Shown here: piece after piece, positions 16,040 through 25,425 of the stretch
How the letters are laid out: every line of letters starts with the position of its first letter
How positions within the stretch are numbered: position 1 is the first letter of the stretch
From: Aeromicrobium ginsengisoli
GTDB lineage: Bacteria; Actinomycetota; Actinomycetes; Propionibacteriales; Nocardioidaceae
Length of the DNA: 64,000 nt
Reading direction: 5' to 3'
Assembly: GCF_004134905.2 (NCBI RefSeq)
Contig: NZ_SDPQ02000002.1
Coordinates: forward strand, 1 to 64,000
Notes under the pieces: generated by a model
The model's database searches: none
The model's input: only the letters and a program-made list of their open reading frames with translations
Told to the model about the DNA's origin: nothing
Position numbers and translations under genes: made by a program

Positions 16040-18841
16040 TCAGCGTGTGAGCCGTTCCAAGACCACCAGCACGTGCTCGAACGCCTGGCCGGTCGCGCGA
16101 GACATGCCCATCTCGCACGTCAGGTTCGACGACACGTAGGCGTCGAAGTGGGTTGCGCTGATCTCGTCCGACTCGGCCTTGGTGGCGGACTGGGTGAGTT
16201 CTGGTTGCAAAAGGCCGCGATCGCCTGCGAAACCGCAGCATCCCCAGGCGTCCGGCACCGTCACGGAGTCGCTCAGATAATGAGCGATCGCGGTGAGGTC
16301 CTCAGTGTTGCCCAGGTGGACGCTCGAGCAGGTTGGATGGACGACGACGGTCGACAGGCGCTGCTTCACCTGCAGAGCGGGCAAGAGCTCGGCGCGTGCG
16401 AACGTGACGGCATCAACCAGGCGAAGTGACTCGAATCGAGCGCGTTCCTCGGCATCGAGCACCTCACGGGACGCATGCAGACCCTGAGTGCAGCTGGTGG
16501 CGTCGCACACGATAGGGAGCCGTCCGGCATCGGACGCTTCCCACAATGCGCCAAGTGTCCGAGCGGCCATGATCGGATGTCCATCAACAAAGCCTTTGGA
16601 CTGCCATGGTGTTCCGCAGCACAAACCCGCGATCGCGTCCGGGACTACGAACGAGCGGCCCACCCGGGCGGCCAGTGTTGTTAGTGCCCCGGTGACCCCG
16701 TCCGCCGGAGCGGCGAAGATCGATCCCACGCAGGCTGGGAACAGCACGAACGATGCGCCGGGATCCGATCGTGCCTGGCGCCGCGGTCCTGGCCCGGGCA
16801 GGTTCGCGCCGGCAGCAGGTATCCAGTCGTCGGATCCCCAGCGGCGGGCGGTGGCGGTGAGAGGATCCAAGACGTCCTCGGGCAGCTTCGAGGCGATTGT
16901 GAGCGCACCACGCGCGCCCGCGACGACGCTGCCGAAATGGCGCGCCGCGAACACCCCACCCCGCTGGGCGATCGTCCCCAGGCGGTCACGCCGCAGTTCC
17001 TTCATAGCGGCTCCGGTGTCGATGCCTACGGGGCACGCGGTCACGCACAAGGAATCTGCCGCGCATGTGGCGACTGCGTCATGCTGAAAAGCTGATTCGA
17101 GCTCGGCCCGGTCGGCGGGTGAGGCCAGCGAGATGTCCCGGAGCAAGGCGATGCGCTGGCGCGGCGTTGTCGTGAGGTCGGCTGAAGGACAAACGGGCTC
17201 GCAGTAGCCGCACTCCACGCACGAGTCGACCAGAGGATTGACCATCGGAACCGGCTTGATGTCGGTGACGTGGATTCTCTCGTCGTCGGTCAGGACGACG
17301 CCGGGGCTCAGCAGTAAATCTGGATCGAACAAGCGCTTGACCTGGCGCATGACAGAGTACAGTTCAGAACCGAACTGACGCTCGACGAACGGCGCCATCA
17401 TGCGTCCAGTCCCGTGCTCTGCCTTCAATGACCCCCGATGTCCCAAAATCATGTCGACGAGGTCCTCGGTGAAAGCCTCGTACGTGCGCAGCTCCGCAGG
17501 GTCGTCGAGGCGCGGGTTGATCATGAAATGAAGGTTCCCGTCCTTGGCATGGCCGAAGATCACAGCGCCGTTGTAGCCGTGGACATCGAATAGATTTGTG
17601 AGGTCTGCCGTCGCGTCCGACAGTGCGGCAACCGGCACCACAACATCCTCAAGCAGCGCGGTCGAGCCAGGAGGACGCGCCGCAGCGACCGCGGTGTACA
17701 AGCCCTTCCGGAGCTTCCACAGTGCTGCGCGAGACTTCGGGTCACGAGTAAAACGCGTCGGTCGGACGAGTTCGAGTTCGGGCAGAAGCGAGGTCATCAC
17801 GTTTAGCCGGGCGGACAGCGCCTCGTGGGTGGCGCCTTGAATCTCCACCAGCAGACCAGTGTGCTGATCCACGGCGATGTCGGCGAGCTCGGGGAGGGCG
17901 GCAGTGCCGGTCTGGGAAACCCGAAGCGAGGTGGCGTCGAGGAGCTCAATGGCCGCCGCGCCGTGCTCAACAAGCGCGGGCAACGCCCGCGTTGCGGCGA
18001 TCACGTCGGGGAAGATCAACAGCGCGGTGGCCGCACTCGGGCGGAGCGCAACAGTGCGGAACGTGGCCTCGGCGATCCACGCGAGCGTCCCCTCCGATCC
18101 GACCATCAGATGGGTCAAGATGTCCGAAGGTTCCGAGAATTCCGTGAAGGCGTTCAGCGAGTAGCCCATGGTGTTCTTCATCGAGTACTGCTGGGCGATC
18201 CGATCGCGGGAAGCCGAATTCGCGACGATTCGTCCACGCAGATCGAGAAGACCGCGGTACAGATCGGGTTCTGTTAGGCGCAGACGATCGTCGGCGTCAC
18301 GCGCGCCGGTGTCGAGCTGGATTCCACTGGGGAGGATCACTCGCATCGACTCGATTGTCTGGAAGGCGTTGGTGTCGATGCCGCACTCCATGCCCGACGA
18401 GTTGTTGGCCAGGATTCCTCCCACCGTGCACGCTACTTCGCTTGCCGGATCTGGTCCTAGCTTGTGCCCCGTGCGCGACAGGCGCAGATTCACAGCGCGG
18501 ACGGTCGCGCCGGGCTCGACCGTGACACGTCCCCCGTCGGCCGACGGGTCGATCGCCCGGAAGTGACGTCGCGTGTCCAGCAGGACCCCGGAAGTTCCCG
18601 CCTGTCCCGACAGGCTCGTCCCGCCTGACCTGAACGTGACGCTGGTCTTGAGTTCCTTAGCCCGCCGAAACGCGGTGGCGACGTCGTCGCTGGTGCGCGG
18701 TCGGACGACGGCAGTGGGCGTCATCAGGAAGTGCGAGGCGTCATGCGCCATAGCCCTGCGGTCCACGAGTGACACTGAGACGTCAGCGTCCCCCCACCCG
18801 TGAGCAAGCGCGGCAGTTTTGTCCGTCGAGAGGTCAGGCAT
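16040..18841 (-). CDS. FAD- and Fe-S-binding D-2-hydroxyacid (D-lactate-type) dehydrogenase
   Basis: About 933 residues, the length and layout of Dld-II/YdiJ-type respiratory dehydrogenases. An N-terminal FAD_binding_4 domain (VTFRSGGTSLSGQAG, GLGPDPAS-like region, VGGILANNSSGMECG) is followed by the FAD-oxidase C-terminal domain (HAKDGNLHF, EHGTGRMMAP). Two ferredoxin-type clusters come next (CVECGYCEPVCP; CAADSLCVTACPVGID), then CCG domains (LCCGTPW, GCCGFAGDRGLL). It should oxidise a D-2-hydroxyacid from the pathway and pass electrons to quinone. ATG 18841 is chosen over GTG 18940, which would leave almost no room for the divergent amidohydrolase promoter. Neither has a clear Shine-Dalgarno sequence. 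Confidence 0.82.
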   Translation of the reverse strand: MPDLSTDKTAALAHGWGDADVSVSLVDRRAMAHDASHFLMTPTAVVRPRTSDDVATAFRRAKELKTSVTFRSGGTSLSGQAGTSGVLLDTRRHFRAIDPSADGGRVTVEPGATVRAVNLRLSRTGHKLGPDPASEVACTVGGILANNSSGMECGIDTNAFQTIESMRVILPSGIQLDTGARDADDRLRLTEPDLYRGLLDLRGRIVANSASRDRIAQQYSMKNTMGYSLNAFTEFSEPSDILTHLMVGSEGTLAWIAEATFRTVALRPSAATALLIFPDVIAATRALPALVEHGAAAIELLDATSLRVSQTGTAALPELADIAVDQHTGLLVEIQGATHEALSARLNVMTSLLPELELVRPTRFTRDPKSRAALWKLRKGLYTAVAAARPPGSTALLEDVVVPVAALSDATADLTNLFDVHGYNGAVIFGHAKDGNLHFMINPRLDDPAELRTYEAFTEDLVDMILGHRGSLKAEHGTGRMMAPFVERQFGSELYSVMRQVKRLFDPDLLLSPGVVLTDDERIHVTDIKPVPMVNPLVDSCVECGYCEPVCPSADLTTTPRQRIALLRDISLASPADRAELESAFQHDAVATCAADSLCVTACPVGIDTGAAMKELRRDRLGTIAQRGGVFAARHFGSVVAGARGALTIASKLPEDVLDPLTATARRWGSDDWIPAAGANLPGPGPRRQARSDPGASFVLFPACVGSIFAAPADGVTGALTTLAARVGRSFVVPDAIAGLCCGTPWQSKGFVDGHPIMAARTLGALWEASDAGRLPIVCDATSCTQGLHASREVLDAEERARFESLRLVDAVTFARAELLPALQVKQRLSTVVVHPTCSSVHLGNTEDLTAIAHYLSDSVTVPDAWGCCGFAGDRGLLQPELTQSATKAESDEISATHFDAYVSSNLTCEMGMSRATGQAFEHVLVVLERLTR

Positions 18842-18978
18842 TGCGCAACTGTCGCGCGTCGCGCGAAAAGCAGGCGAAAGGCGTAGAGCAATTTGTCGTG
18901 TGTTTACGGGTGTCCTCGTAGCATCCGAAATGCGCGGCACCGACGAGCGGTGTCGGCTGGAGCGCAGTCAGGGGAATC

Positions 18979-20373
18979 ATGGTGAACCGTCAGCGAACCC
19001 TGCTCGTCGGAGGTCTGGTCGTTGCCGTCGACCCAGGGCAGCCCGAGTCGGCGGTGCTGGATGTCCTGGTCGAGGACGGCGTCATCGTGCAGATGGCTCC
19101 AAGCATCACGGTCGACCAAGGTGCCTGCGAGGTGCTGGACATGCGTGGCCGGATCCTGATACCGGGGCTGGTCGACACTCATCGACACCTTTGGCAGTCG
19201 CTGTTCCGGTATGCCGGGGCAGACTGGACCATCGAGAACTACGTACAAGCGATGTGGGGCAAACTCGGGCCGGCCTACACCCCCGAGGACGTGTACATCG
19301 CGCTGCGCATCGGGCTGGCCGAGGCACTGGACGCCGGTTGCACGCAGATCTTCGACTGGAACCACAATCACCTCACTCCCGAGCACAGTGACGCCGCGGT
19401 CGCAGCACACATGGAGTCTGGCGCGCGGTCGATCCTGGGTTACGGCCAGTCGATGACGACCCTCGGTGAGTTCCTGCGCACGGGTCCCGGCAACGGCTCG
19501 ATTCCTCCGTCGGAGGACATACGTCGGCTGCGGGAGACCTATTACTCGTCCGACGACCAGTTGAATCGCCTTGCGATGGCTGCAAGAGGCGGGGAGGTAG
19601 CCACGACCGAGGTGATCGCGACGGAAGCCCGTCAGGCGCGTGAGCTCGGTCTCCGTAGCAGCATTCATGCGGGCAACGCCAATTGGGCCAAGCTGCGTCC
19701 TGTTGAGAAGCAGCAGGCGGCCGCCGGTCTCACGGATGACACGACGTGGGTGCACTGCAATGCGTTGAGCGACGATGAGTTGCGCCTCATCGCCGATAGC
19801 GGTGGAACGGTCTCGGTGTCGCCAGAACTTGAACTGCACATGGCCATCGGACCCGTGGCTATTCGACGGCTGCTCGCACTGGGGATCCGTCCTAGCATCT
19901 CGGTGGACACCTGCTTGAACGTGAGCGGAGAACTGTTCAGCGTTATGCGAGCAGCCCTGTCGAGCGTTCGCGGCGACGCCAATGCCGAAGTCATCGCCAG
20001 CGGCATCAATCCGCTCGAACTTCCGCTCAGCACGCGTGACGTTCTTCAGTTCGCGACCTGGGAGGGCGCGCGAGCAAACGGGCTCTTGGAGCGAACGGGC
20101 TCTCTCACGGTGGGCAAGGAGGCCGACATCGTCGCGATCAACACGCACCGCGCCAATCTCATGCCAGTGTCGTACCCGACGGGCGCAGTTGTCGTGGGAG
20201 CCAATCCAGCAAACGTCGAGCTCGTCATGGTGCGAGGGAGGGTCGTCAAGCGAGACTTCGCCCTGGTCGACGTGAATCTCGCGGCGCTGTTGGATCGTGC
20301 TCAGGTTCAGAACGAAGCGTTGTTGCGACGCATCGGTTCTCGCTTTGAGACCGGCCTGCTTGTGGATAGTTGA
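18979..20373 (+). CDS. amidohydrolase, TRZ/ATZ (chlorohydrolase/deaminase) family
   Basis: A 464-residue metal-dependent hydrolase of the cytosine-deaminase/atrazine-chlorohydrolase group. The first metal ligands are H68 and H70 in DTHRH. Later His residues lie in SIHAGN and WVHCN, and the catalytic Asp in SVDTC. The small beta-sandwich is formed by both ends (PGLVDTHRH; GKEADIVAINT). The HxxE signature after the second His is not seen, because the motif reads HAGN. AGGGGA precedes ATG 18979. It probably deaminates or dechlorinates an N-containing ring, which hints that the island's substrate is a nitrogen heterocycle. The gene is divergent from the FAD/Fe-S dehydrogenase. Confidence 0.82.
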   Translation: MVNRQRTLLVGGLVVAVDPGQPESAVLDVLVEDGVIVQMAPSITVDQGACEVLDMRGRILIPGLVDTHRHLWQSLFRYAGADWTIENYVQAMWGKLGPAYTPEDVYIALRIGLAEALDAGCTQIFDWNHNHLTPEHSDAAVAAHMESGARSILGYGQSMTTLGEFLRTGPGNGSIPPSEDIRRLRETYYSSDDQLNRLAMAARGGEVATTEVIATEARQARELGLRSSIHAGNANWAKLRPVEKQQAAAGLTDDTTWVHCNALSDDELRLIADSGGTVSVSPELELHMAIGPVAIRRLLALGIRPSISVDTCLNVSGELFSVMRAALSSVRGDANAEVIASGINPLELPLSTRDVLQFATWEGARANGLLERTGSLTVGKEADIVAINTHRANLMPVSYPTGAVVVGANPANVELVMVRGRVVKRDFALVDVNLAALLDRAQVQNEALLRRIGSRFETGLLVDS

Positions 20374-20681
20374 AGCATCATGTCGAAAGGAAGACGCGTG
20401 GCACGAAAGAATCGTGGACGGCTTGGACCCGGTCGAGTCGGTCTGGAACCTTCGCGGCCGTCCGTTTCAGTGTCTGACCTCAATGCTTGGGCTATCGCTT
20501 GGGGAGTGCCCGAACGAGCCGTGACCCATCGACATCATGAGACAGACTCGGTGCGCGAGACCAATCTGTGAGCTGCCGCTCGCCCGGGTGTCCCGCAGTC
20601 GACCGAGTCTGATCTATTTCACGCGACGAGATCCGTGATCGTTGGAATGCGCTGGAAAGCGCGGACTGTCCAGCGTCACCG
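20374..20681. other. intergenic region with no supported gene
   Basis: It lies between convergent genes for the amidohydrolase and the CoA-transferase B subunit. A 63-codon plus-strand frame at 20380-20571 has no Shine-Dalgarno sequence and no recognisable domain. No clear terminator hairpin was found by eye. Confidence 0.5.
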
Positions 20682-21319
<638 letters not shown>

Positions 21320-21323
<4 letters not shown>

Positions 21324-22039
21324 GCCAGAGCTCCTTCGGCACGTGCGGGTCGGGAACGGACGGTTCTCTGCTCTATCGGCTTCGCTCGCGCCCTAGCCCG
21401 CACGGTGTGAGTGATGTAGACGCCCGGGGTCTGAACCAGCTCGGGATCGATCTCGTCGACCAGGTGCTCGACCTCGGCGACAGTTACGCGGCCGCTGGCA
21501 GCGACAGCAGGGTTGAAGTTGCGGGCCGCCAGGCGGTATCTCAGATTGCCGGACCGGTCCCCAGTGTGGGCGTGGACGAGGGACAGGTCGGCCACGATAC
21601 TGCGCTCCTGGACGTACTCAGTGCCGTCGAACACGGCGGTGGGCTTGCCCTCGGCAACGGCGGTGCCGACCCCGGTACGGGTATAGAACGCGGGGATGCC
21701 CGCGCCGCCGGCCCGCAATCGTTCGGCCAGTGTGCCTTGCGGGTTGAACTCGACCTCGAGTTCGCCGGCGAGGTACTGCGCCGCGAACAGTTTGTTTTCG
21801 CCGACGTAAGACGCGACGACCTTGGAGACTTGATTGTTCTCCAGCAAGAGCCCCAGGCCTACGCCGTCCACTCCCATGTTGTTGGACACGATCGTCAAGT
21901 CCTTGACTCCGGATTCGCGGACGGCCTCGATCAGGTCGTGCGGAGTGCCGCACAGCCCGAAACCCCCGACGGCGATGGTCATGCCATCGTGCAACTGCGG
22001 GATCAAGGGTCTGTCATCTACGCGTTCGGTCGCCAACAT
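21320..22039 (-). CDS. 3-oxoacid CoA-transferase subunit A
   Basis: Alpha subunit (239 residues) of the same CoA-transferase (ScoA/PcaI type). It carries the CoA-binding motif GGFGLCGTP near residue 25 and the family blocks [16 protein letters not shown] and [33 protein letters not shown] immediately precedes ATG 22039. Transcription is divergent from the IclR regulator gene, which is its likely controller, as for many pca and related aromatic-catabolic operons. Confidence 0.9.
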
Positions 22040-22109
22040 CTTTTCCTTTGCTCACTCAGCGAACTTGCTTGTGCAATGCCCGGAGTTAACGCGATGCCTG
22101 CAATCACCG

Positions 22110-22120
22110 TCAACAGTTGA
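22110..22120. promoter_or_regulatory. dyad TCAACAGTTGA between CoA-transferase and iclR
   Basis: A perfect inverted repeat with five-base arms in the divergent intergenic region. It is short, so it could arise by chance, but its position fits an IclR operator. Confidence 0.25.
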
Positions 22121-22205
22121 AGCCAGCCTCATGAGCAACTGGTCCGTCATTGATCGCCGGAGCCGCAGTACGCTCACTGAGTGGACGCTCGAGTATTGTG
22201 ACGCT

Positions 22206-22997
22206 GTGACCCGTGAACCTGGAATGGTCGAAAAAGTCGCGACAGTGCTAAGAGTGCTTGCCAGCTCATCTCAGAGCGCCGACCTGAAGACGGCCGAGAT
22301 TGCGAGACGATGCGGTATCCCGCGTGCTACCACACACCGCCTTCTGACCTCGTTGGAGCATCAGGGGCTCGCAGAACGAGATAGGCGCTCGGGATGTTGG
22401 TATCTCGGTCCCGACGTGTATTTGCTTGGGCGCGCGGCTGCTCCCAGGTACGACATCACGTCGGTCGGTCGAGAGGCAGTCCACCGACTAGCTCTGGAGA
22501 CTGGGGAGAGTGCGTTCTTGTCCGTCCGCCGCGGGGATGAGACTGTGTGCCTGATACGAGAAGACGGCAGCTTCCCACTGAGGTCGTTCGTTCTCTATGA
22601 GGGCGCGCGGTTCCCATTGGGTGTCGTGTCGGCCGGCCTCGTGACGTTGGCAATGATGCCGGATCGGGAGGTCCTCGACTACCTCGATCGTGTCGATCTC
22701 GCATCGGACTGGGGTCAGTCGCACAGCCGGCCGGAACTGATGGCCCGCCTGCATGAAACGCGCCGAAAGGGCTACGCGGTCAACCCAGGCCTCGTGGTGG
22801 AGGGGAGCTGGGGAATGGCGGCCGCGGTTTTTGATGACAACGGGCAACCGGCGTGGGCCCTAACGCTCACCGGGGTGGCTACGAGGTTTCAACCGGGCCG
22901 CCAGAAAGAGCTGGGGAGGTTGTTGCTCGATGCGGCTCACAATCTCACGGTAAGTCTGCAATCGAGCGGAACGACCGTGAAGGGCCCGCACTTGTGA
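22206..22997 (+). CDS. IclR-family transcriptional regulator
   Basis: About 263 residues from GTG 22206. An N-terminal winged helix (VEKVATVLRVLASS, TAEIARRCGIPRATTHRLLTSLEHQGLAER) is followed by the IclR effector domain (VHRLALETGESAFLSVRRGDETVCL, GVVSAGLVTLAMM, GYAVNPGLVVEGSWGMAAAVFDDNG). Starts at ATG 22131 and ATG 22224 are also in frame, and none has a clear Shine-Dalgarno sequence; 22206 or 22224 gives the usual family length. It is divergent from the CoA-transferase genes and probably regulates them and perhaps the wider island. Confidence 0.85.
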   Translation: MTREPGMVEKVATVLRVLASSSQSADLKTAEIARRCGIPRATTHRLLTSLEHQGLAERDRRSGCWYLGPDVYLLGRAAAPRYDITSVGREAVHRLALETGESAFLSVRRGDETVCLIREDGSFPLRSFVLYEGARFPLGVVSAGLVTLAMMPDREVLDYLDRVDLASDWGQSHSRPELMARLHETRRKGYAVNPGLVVEGSWGMAAAVFDDNGQPAWALTLTGVATRFQPGRQKELGRLLLDAAHNLTVSLQSSGTTVKGPHL

Positions 22998-23069
22998 CCC
23001 TCGAACGGGCGGGAGTGGTGACGAAGGGGGAACGCGGCGGCACATCGCGTCATCCCTGGGCTGGGGAGC

Positions 23070-23753
23070 ATGTTTGGCCGGGATTTCGGGGCGAGTTGTT
23101 CTACTGAGCGGGTGATCGCCCCCACTCCCGCGTCGCCGCCGCGCGCCACGCCGACAGGCGGCGCAGACTTTGTCGATGGGTGCGCTAGGAGTCGGGGTCG
23201 GCCACTGGATCCAGAGGTCGAGTCAGCGCTGCTGCGCGCCACACGGGAGCTCCTGGTTGAGACAGGCTTTGACCGGCTGACGATCGAAGCTGTCGCGAAG
23301 CGGTGTGGTGCAGGAAAAGGCTCGGTCTACCGCCGATGGACAAGCAAGACCGAACTCGTTTGCGCCGCGATGCGTGATGCGTTCCCCGAACGCCGAGTCC
23401 CTGAGTCCGGGGATCTGCGGGCTGATCTTCTCCGCGCTGCTCGGATGCCGGGAGAAGGGGCCGGGCAGGGGCAATTGGCGTGGGTGAGGGTGATGGCAGC
23501 CGCTCCGCAAGATCCCCGAATTCGGCAATTCGTGGAGGAGTGGCTCAGCCCACGACTGGCGCATCCCTTGGTCGAGGTGCTGAGCCGCGCGGCGCAACGG
23601 GAAGAAATAGAGCGATCTATCAACGTCGATCTGATAGCGGACATCTTCGTCAGCTTGACCCTCAACCGGCTAATCACTCGTGGAGCAAACCTTCAGGAGC
23701 AGGAGCTTGAGCAGATGATCGACTTGATCGTGCGGCCGACCGGACTCGGATAG
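23070..23753 (+). CDS. TetR/AcrR-family transcriptional regulator
   Basis: About 227 residues. The DNA-binding domain starts late (ATRELLVETGFDRLTIEAVAKRCGAGKGSVYRRWTSKTELVCAAM) after an unusual basic, proline-rich leader of about 45 residues, so the true start may be GTG 23112 rather than ATG 23070. A TetR_C-like ligand domain follows (QLAWVRVMAAAPQDPRIRQFVEEWL). It is the last gene before the attachment site. Its target is not evident, and it may control the island operons or a neighbour beyond the window. Confidence 0.8.
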   Translation: MFGRDFGASCSTERVIAPTPASPPRATPTGGADFVDGCARSRGRPLDPEVESALLRATRELLVETGFDRLTIEAVAKRCGAGKGSVYRRWTSKTELVCAAMRDAFPERRVPESGDLRADLLRAARMPGEGAGQGQLAWVRVMAAAPQDPRIRQFVEEWLSPRLAHPLVEVLSRAAQREEIERSINVDLIADIFVSLTLNRLITRGANLQEQELEQMIDLIVRPTGLG

Positions 23754-23967
23754 GGCACACGAAGAGCCACGTGTCGTCTTGGGCGTGCGTAAACGCTGGA
23801 AGCCGGAACGCCGTGTACGCATTCTTTCCGTGTACCCCCGGCGCACCCCCAGGACGAAACCGGCAACTCCGGAGGCGCGAATACAACTGAAATGACGGGC
23901 AAAACAAAGCCCCTGAGTCACTAGTCGTGAGGATGTCAGATTCCCATATGGTCCAGCACCCTTGCTT

Positions 23968-23990
23968 GGGCGCGCGCCCCCGGCGCGCCC
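23968..23990. repeat. GC-rich hairpin near the island end
   Basis: Perfect eight-base arms GGGCGCGC and GCGCGCCC around a seven-base loop. No T-tract follows on either strand, so a simple Rho-independent terminator is not certain. It could be a terminator for the tetR transcript or a structural element of the attachment region. Confidence 0.45.
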
Positions 23991-24028
23991 CCACGGTGAG
24001 AATCCATGCAATCGGAGGCATGTATGGG

Positions 24029-24042
24029 CCTGCAATTGCAGG
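24029..24042. repeat. 14-bp perfect palindrome CCTGCAATTGCAGG
   Basis: A perfect uninterrupted 14-bp palindrome 22 bases before the tRNA fragment. It could be a recombinase or excisionase arm site, or an operator. The palindrome is seen; the function is inferred from its place beside the attachment core. Confidence 0.45.
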
Positions 24043-24063
24043 GAAAAATGGCCGCAACGACCC

Positions 24064-24108
24064 CTCGTAATGAAAAGGTCGTCAGTTCGATTCTGACAAG
24101 CGGCTCCA
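24064..24108 (+). other. 3' fragment of tRNA-Thr(CGT); presumed att site of the island
   Basis: Forty-five bases match the 3' part of a tRNA-Thr with anticodon CGT. They comprise the anticodon loop CTCGTAA (24064-24070), 3' anticodon stem TGAAA, variable loop AGGTC, T stem GTCAG (24081-24085), T loop TTCGATT, CTGAC, 3' acceptor strand AAGCGGC (24098-24104), the discriminator base and an encoded CCA (24106-24108). The five bases before it (GACCC) cannot pair with TGAAA, and no D arm or 5' acceptor strand is present, so the gene is truncated. Integrases that target tRNA genes leave exactly such a displaced 3' copy at the far end of an island. The base order is seen; the att role is inferred. 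Confidence 0.8.
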
Positions 24109-24176
24109 CGAATCATTGATGTTCCCCCGCGTGCCGTGCGCGCCACGCTGATCAGCCTCTGGGCTCGGCTCGGCAG

Positions 24177-25217
24177 TCAGTCGGGGACGATGAACGGGAT
24201 GTCACCAAGCACGAGCATCTGTGCCGCGGTGCCCGCGGACTCCGTGGGTGCGATCTTCACCGTGACGACGCTGCCTGCGGTGGAGACGTCCTCGACGTCC
24301 AGAATCTCGGCGAACCACGCGTTCGAGCGGATCGCGAAGTCGTCCTCCCAGACGGCTCTGATTCTGCTCTCGGCACCGGCGATGTCCTTCACGCGGTACG
24401 CGATGTATTCGACCGCCTTGCCGTCCTCAACGGCTTGGGCGACGCCGACCGCGTCGAATGCGGGCATCGTCGCGGGCATGTGCTCGGCCAGCTGCCCGCC
24501 GAAAGCTGCATCGGCGGGGCGGTCGCTGAGCACCACGTCGTAGACGCGGTGGGTGCCGAGCGCCTTGGCGACGTCGAGCAAGGGCTCGTGGTCGGCCAGC
24601 GACCTCTGGCCGCGGGCCCTCCAGGCAGCCAAGGCCTTCTGCGTCTTGGCGAGGGCGATCTGCTGGTCTCTCCGCGCCACCCCGAAGACCTGAGGGAAGG
24701 GCGCGTCACTCGCGCCGGCCGGGTCGAGGTCGCCGATCTTTCCGGCGCCGGTCGTGGACACGTCTTTCGAGCTCACCCCGTCCGCAAGGTGAACCACGGT
24801 GACCGCATCGGGGAGTGACTCGACGGATGAGGTCGTGGTGATGTCGCGGGCGTCGAAGCCCAACGCTTTCCGCATCGCACCCGTCTGCAGGCGCGGTAGT
24901 CCGAGCCCCTCGCCGCCCGCGATGTAGACCTCGGGGCCGTTCAGGCGTTGGATCCATGTCGCCGTGGACTGCGGGTCGCGCGGCTTCGGCAGCTTGCCGA
25001 GCTCAGAGGCCTGCGCGAGGTCGCTGGCGAAGACCTGGAGCGGCCGGTCGGGCGAAGGCTCGATGGGTGGGAGCTCGCGCAGTGCCGACTCGACGGTGAA
25101 GCTGCTGGCGCTCGGCTTTGGCTTCGCTGCGGAGTCGTCGCTGCCGCCACCGCTGCAGCCGGCGAGGGCACACGCGCCGATCATTGCCGTGACCAGAGCA
25201 GCACCGAGTCGTCGCAT
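24177..25217 (-). CDS. putative lipoprotein of unknown function
   Basis: A 346-residue exported protein. A type II signal peptide ends in lipobox ALAGC with Cys21, followed by a Gly/Ser/Asp linker and an extracytoplasmic domain with no recognised family. ATG 25217 with a GGGGGG run a few bases upstream is preferred over an in-frame ATG at 25259. It is divergent from the siderophore operon and shares its 208-base upstream region, including the iron box. It does not look like the TroA-type ferrioxamine-binding lipoprotein often found beside des genes. It is the first core gene after the att site. Confidence 0.75.
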   Translation of the reverse strand: MRRLGAALVTAMIGACALAGCSGGGSDDSAAKPKPSASSFTVESALRELPPIEPSPDRPLQVFASDLAQASELGKLPKPRDPQSTATWIQRLNGPEVYIAGGEGLGLPRLQTGAMRKALGFDARDITTTSSVESLPDAVTVVHLADGVSSKDVSTTGAGKIGDLDPAGASDAPFPQVFGVARRDQQIALAKTQKALAAWRARGQRSLADHEPLLDVAKALGTHRVYDVVLSDRPADAAFGGQLAEHMPATMPAFDAVGVAQAVEDGKAVEYIAYRVKDIAGAESRIRAVWEDDFAIRSNAWFAEILDVEDVSTAGSVVTVKIAPTESAGTAAQMLVLGDIPFIVPD

Positions 25218-25374
25218 CAGTCGTCCCCCCAGACATGCTCCGGCAGGTTCCGGAGTCATCGGACGAGGCTAGGGCATACGTCGATACTGCTCGGCAGATT
25301 GTGGACAGGACGTGGAAGCAACCCCGCCTGCTGGTGTGAGCAAACTCCCAAGCGGTTGCATTCGCATGGCGGCG

Positions 25375-25401
25375 TTGCTTAGGTAAGGCTGTCCTAAGCA
25401 A
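25375..25401. promoter_or_regulatory. iron box (IdeR/DmdR1/DtxR-type operator)
   Basis: Nine-base perfect arms TTGCTTAGG and CCTAAGCAA flank a nine-base centre. The core 25379-25397 closely follows the IdeR/DtxR consensus (TTAGGTTAGGCTnACCTAA). It lies 25 bases upstream of the siderophore operon start, so iron-bound repressor would block transcription. The divergent lipoprotein gene may also respond. Confidence 0.88.
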
Positions 25402-25425
25402 CACATCTTCGGGGAAGGAGTGGTG

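Larger units (their letters stand above)
23754..24063. other. non-coding stretch at the island end
   Basis: No credible gene. Two strong symmetric structures, listed separately, lie in it, and a looser dyad CATGC-N8-GCATG occurs at 24005-24022. Open frames on the minus strand run through the tRNA fragment and are spurious. The stretch directly abuts the attachment site and may contain recombinase arm sites. Confidence 0.5.

Noticed and set aside
20380-20571. 63-codon plus-strand frame after the amidohydrolase
   Set aside because: No Shine-Dalgarno sequence, no domain and no coding bias; treated as non-coding.
24064-24108. A complete tRNA gene
   Set aside because: Upstream bases cannot form the anticodon 5' stem, D arm or acceptor 5' strand, so only the 3' part is present.
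23670-24146. 158-codon minus-strand reading frame through the tRNA fragment (GAACQNRTDDLFITR)
   Set aside because: It is the antisense of a tRNA 3' end, a well-known source of false hypothetical proteins. It has no domain and no Shine-Dalgarno sequence.
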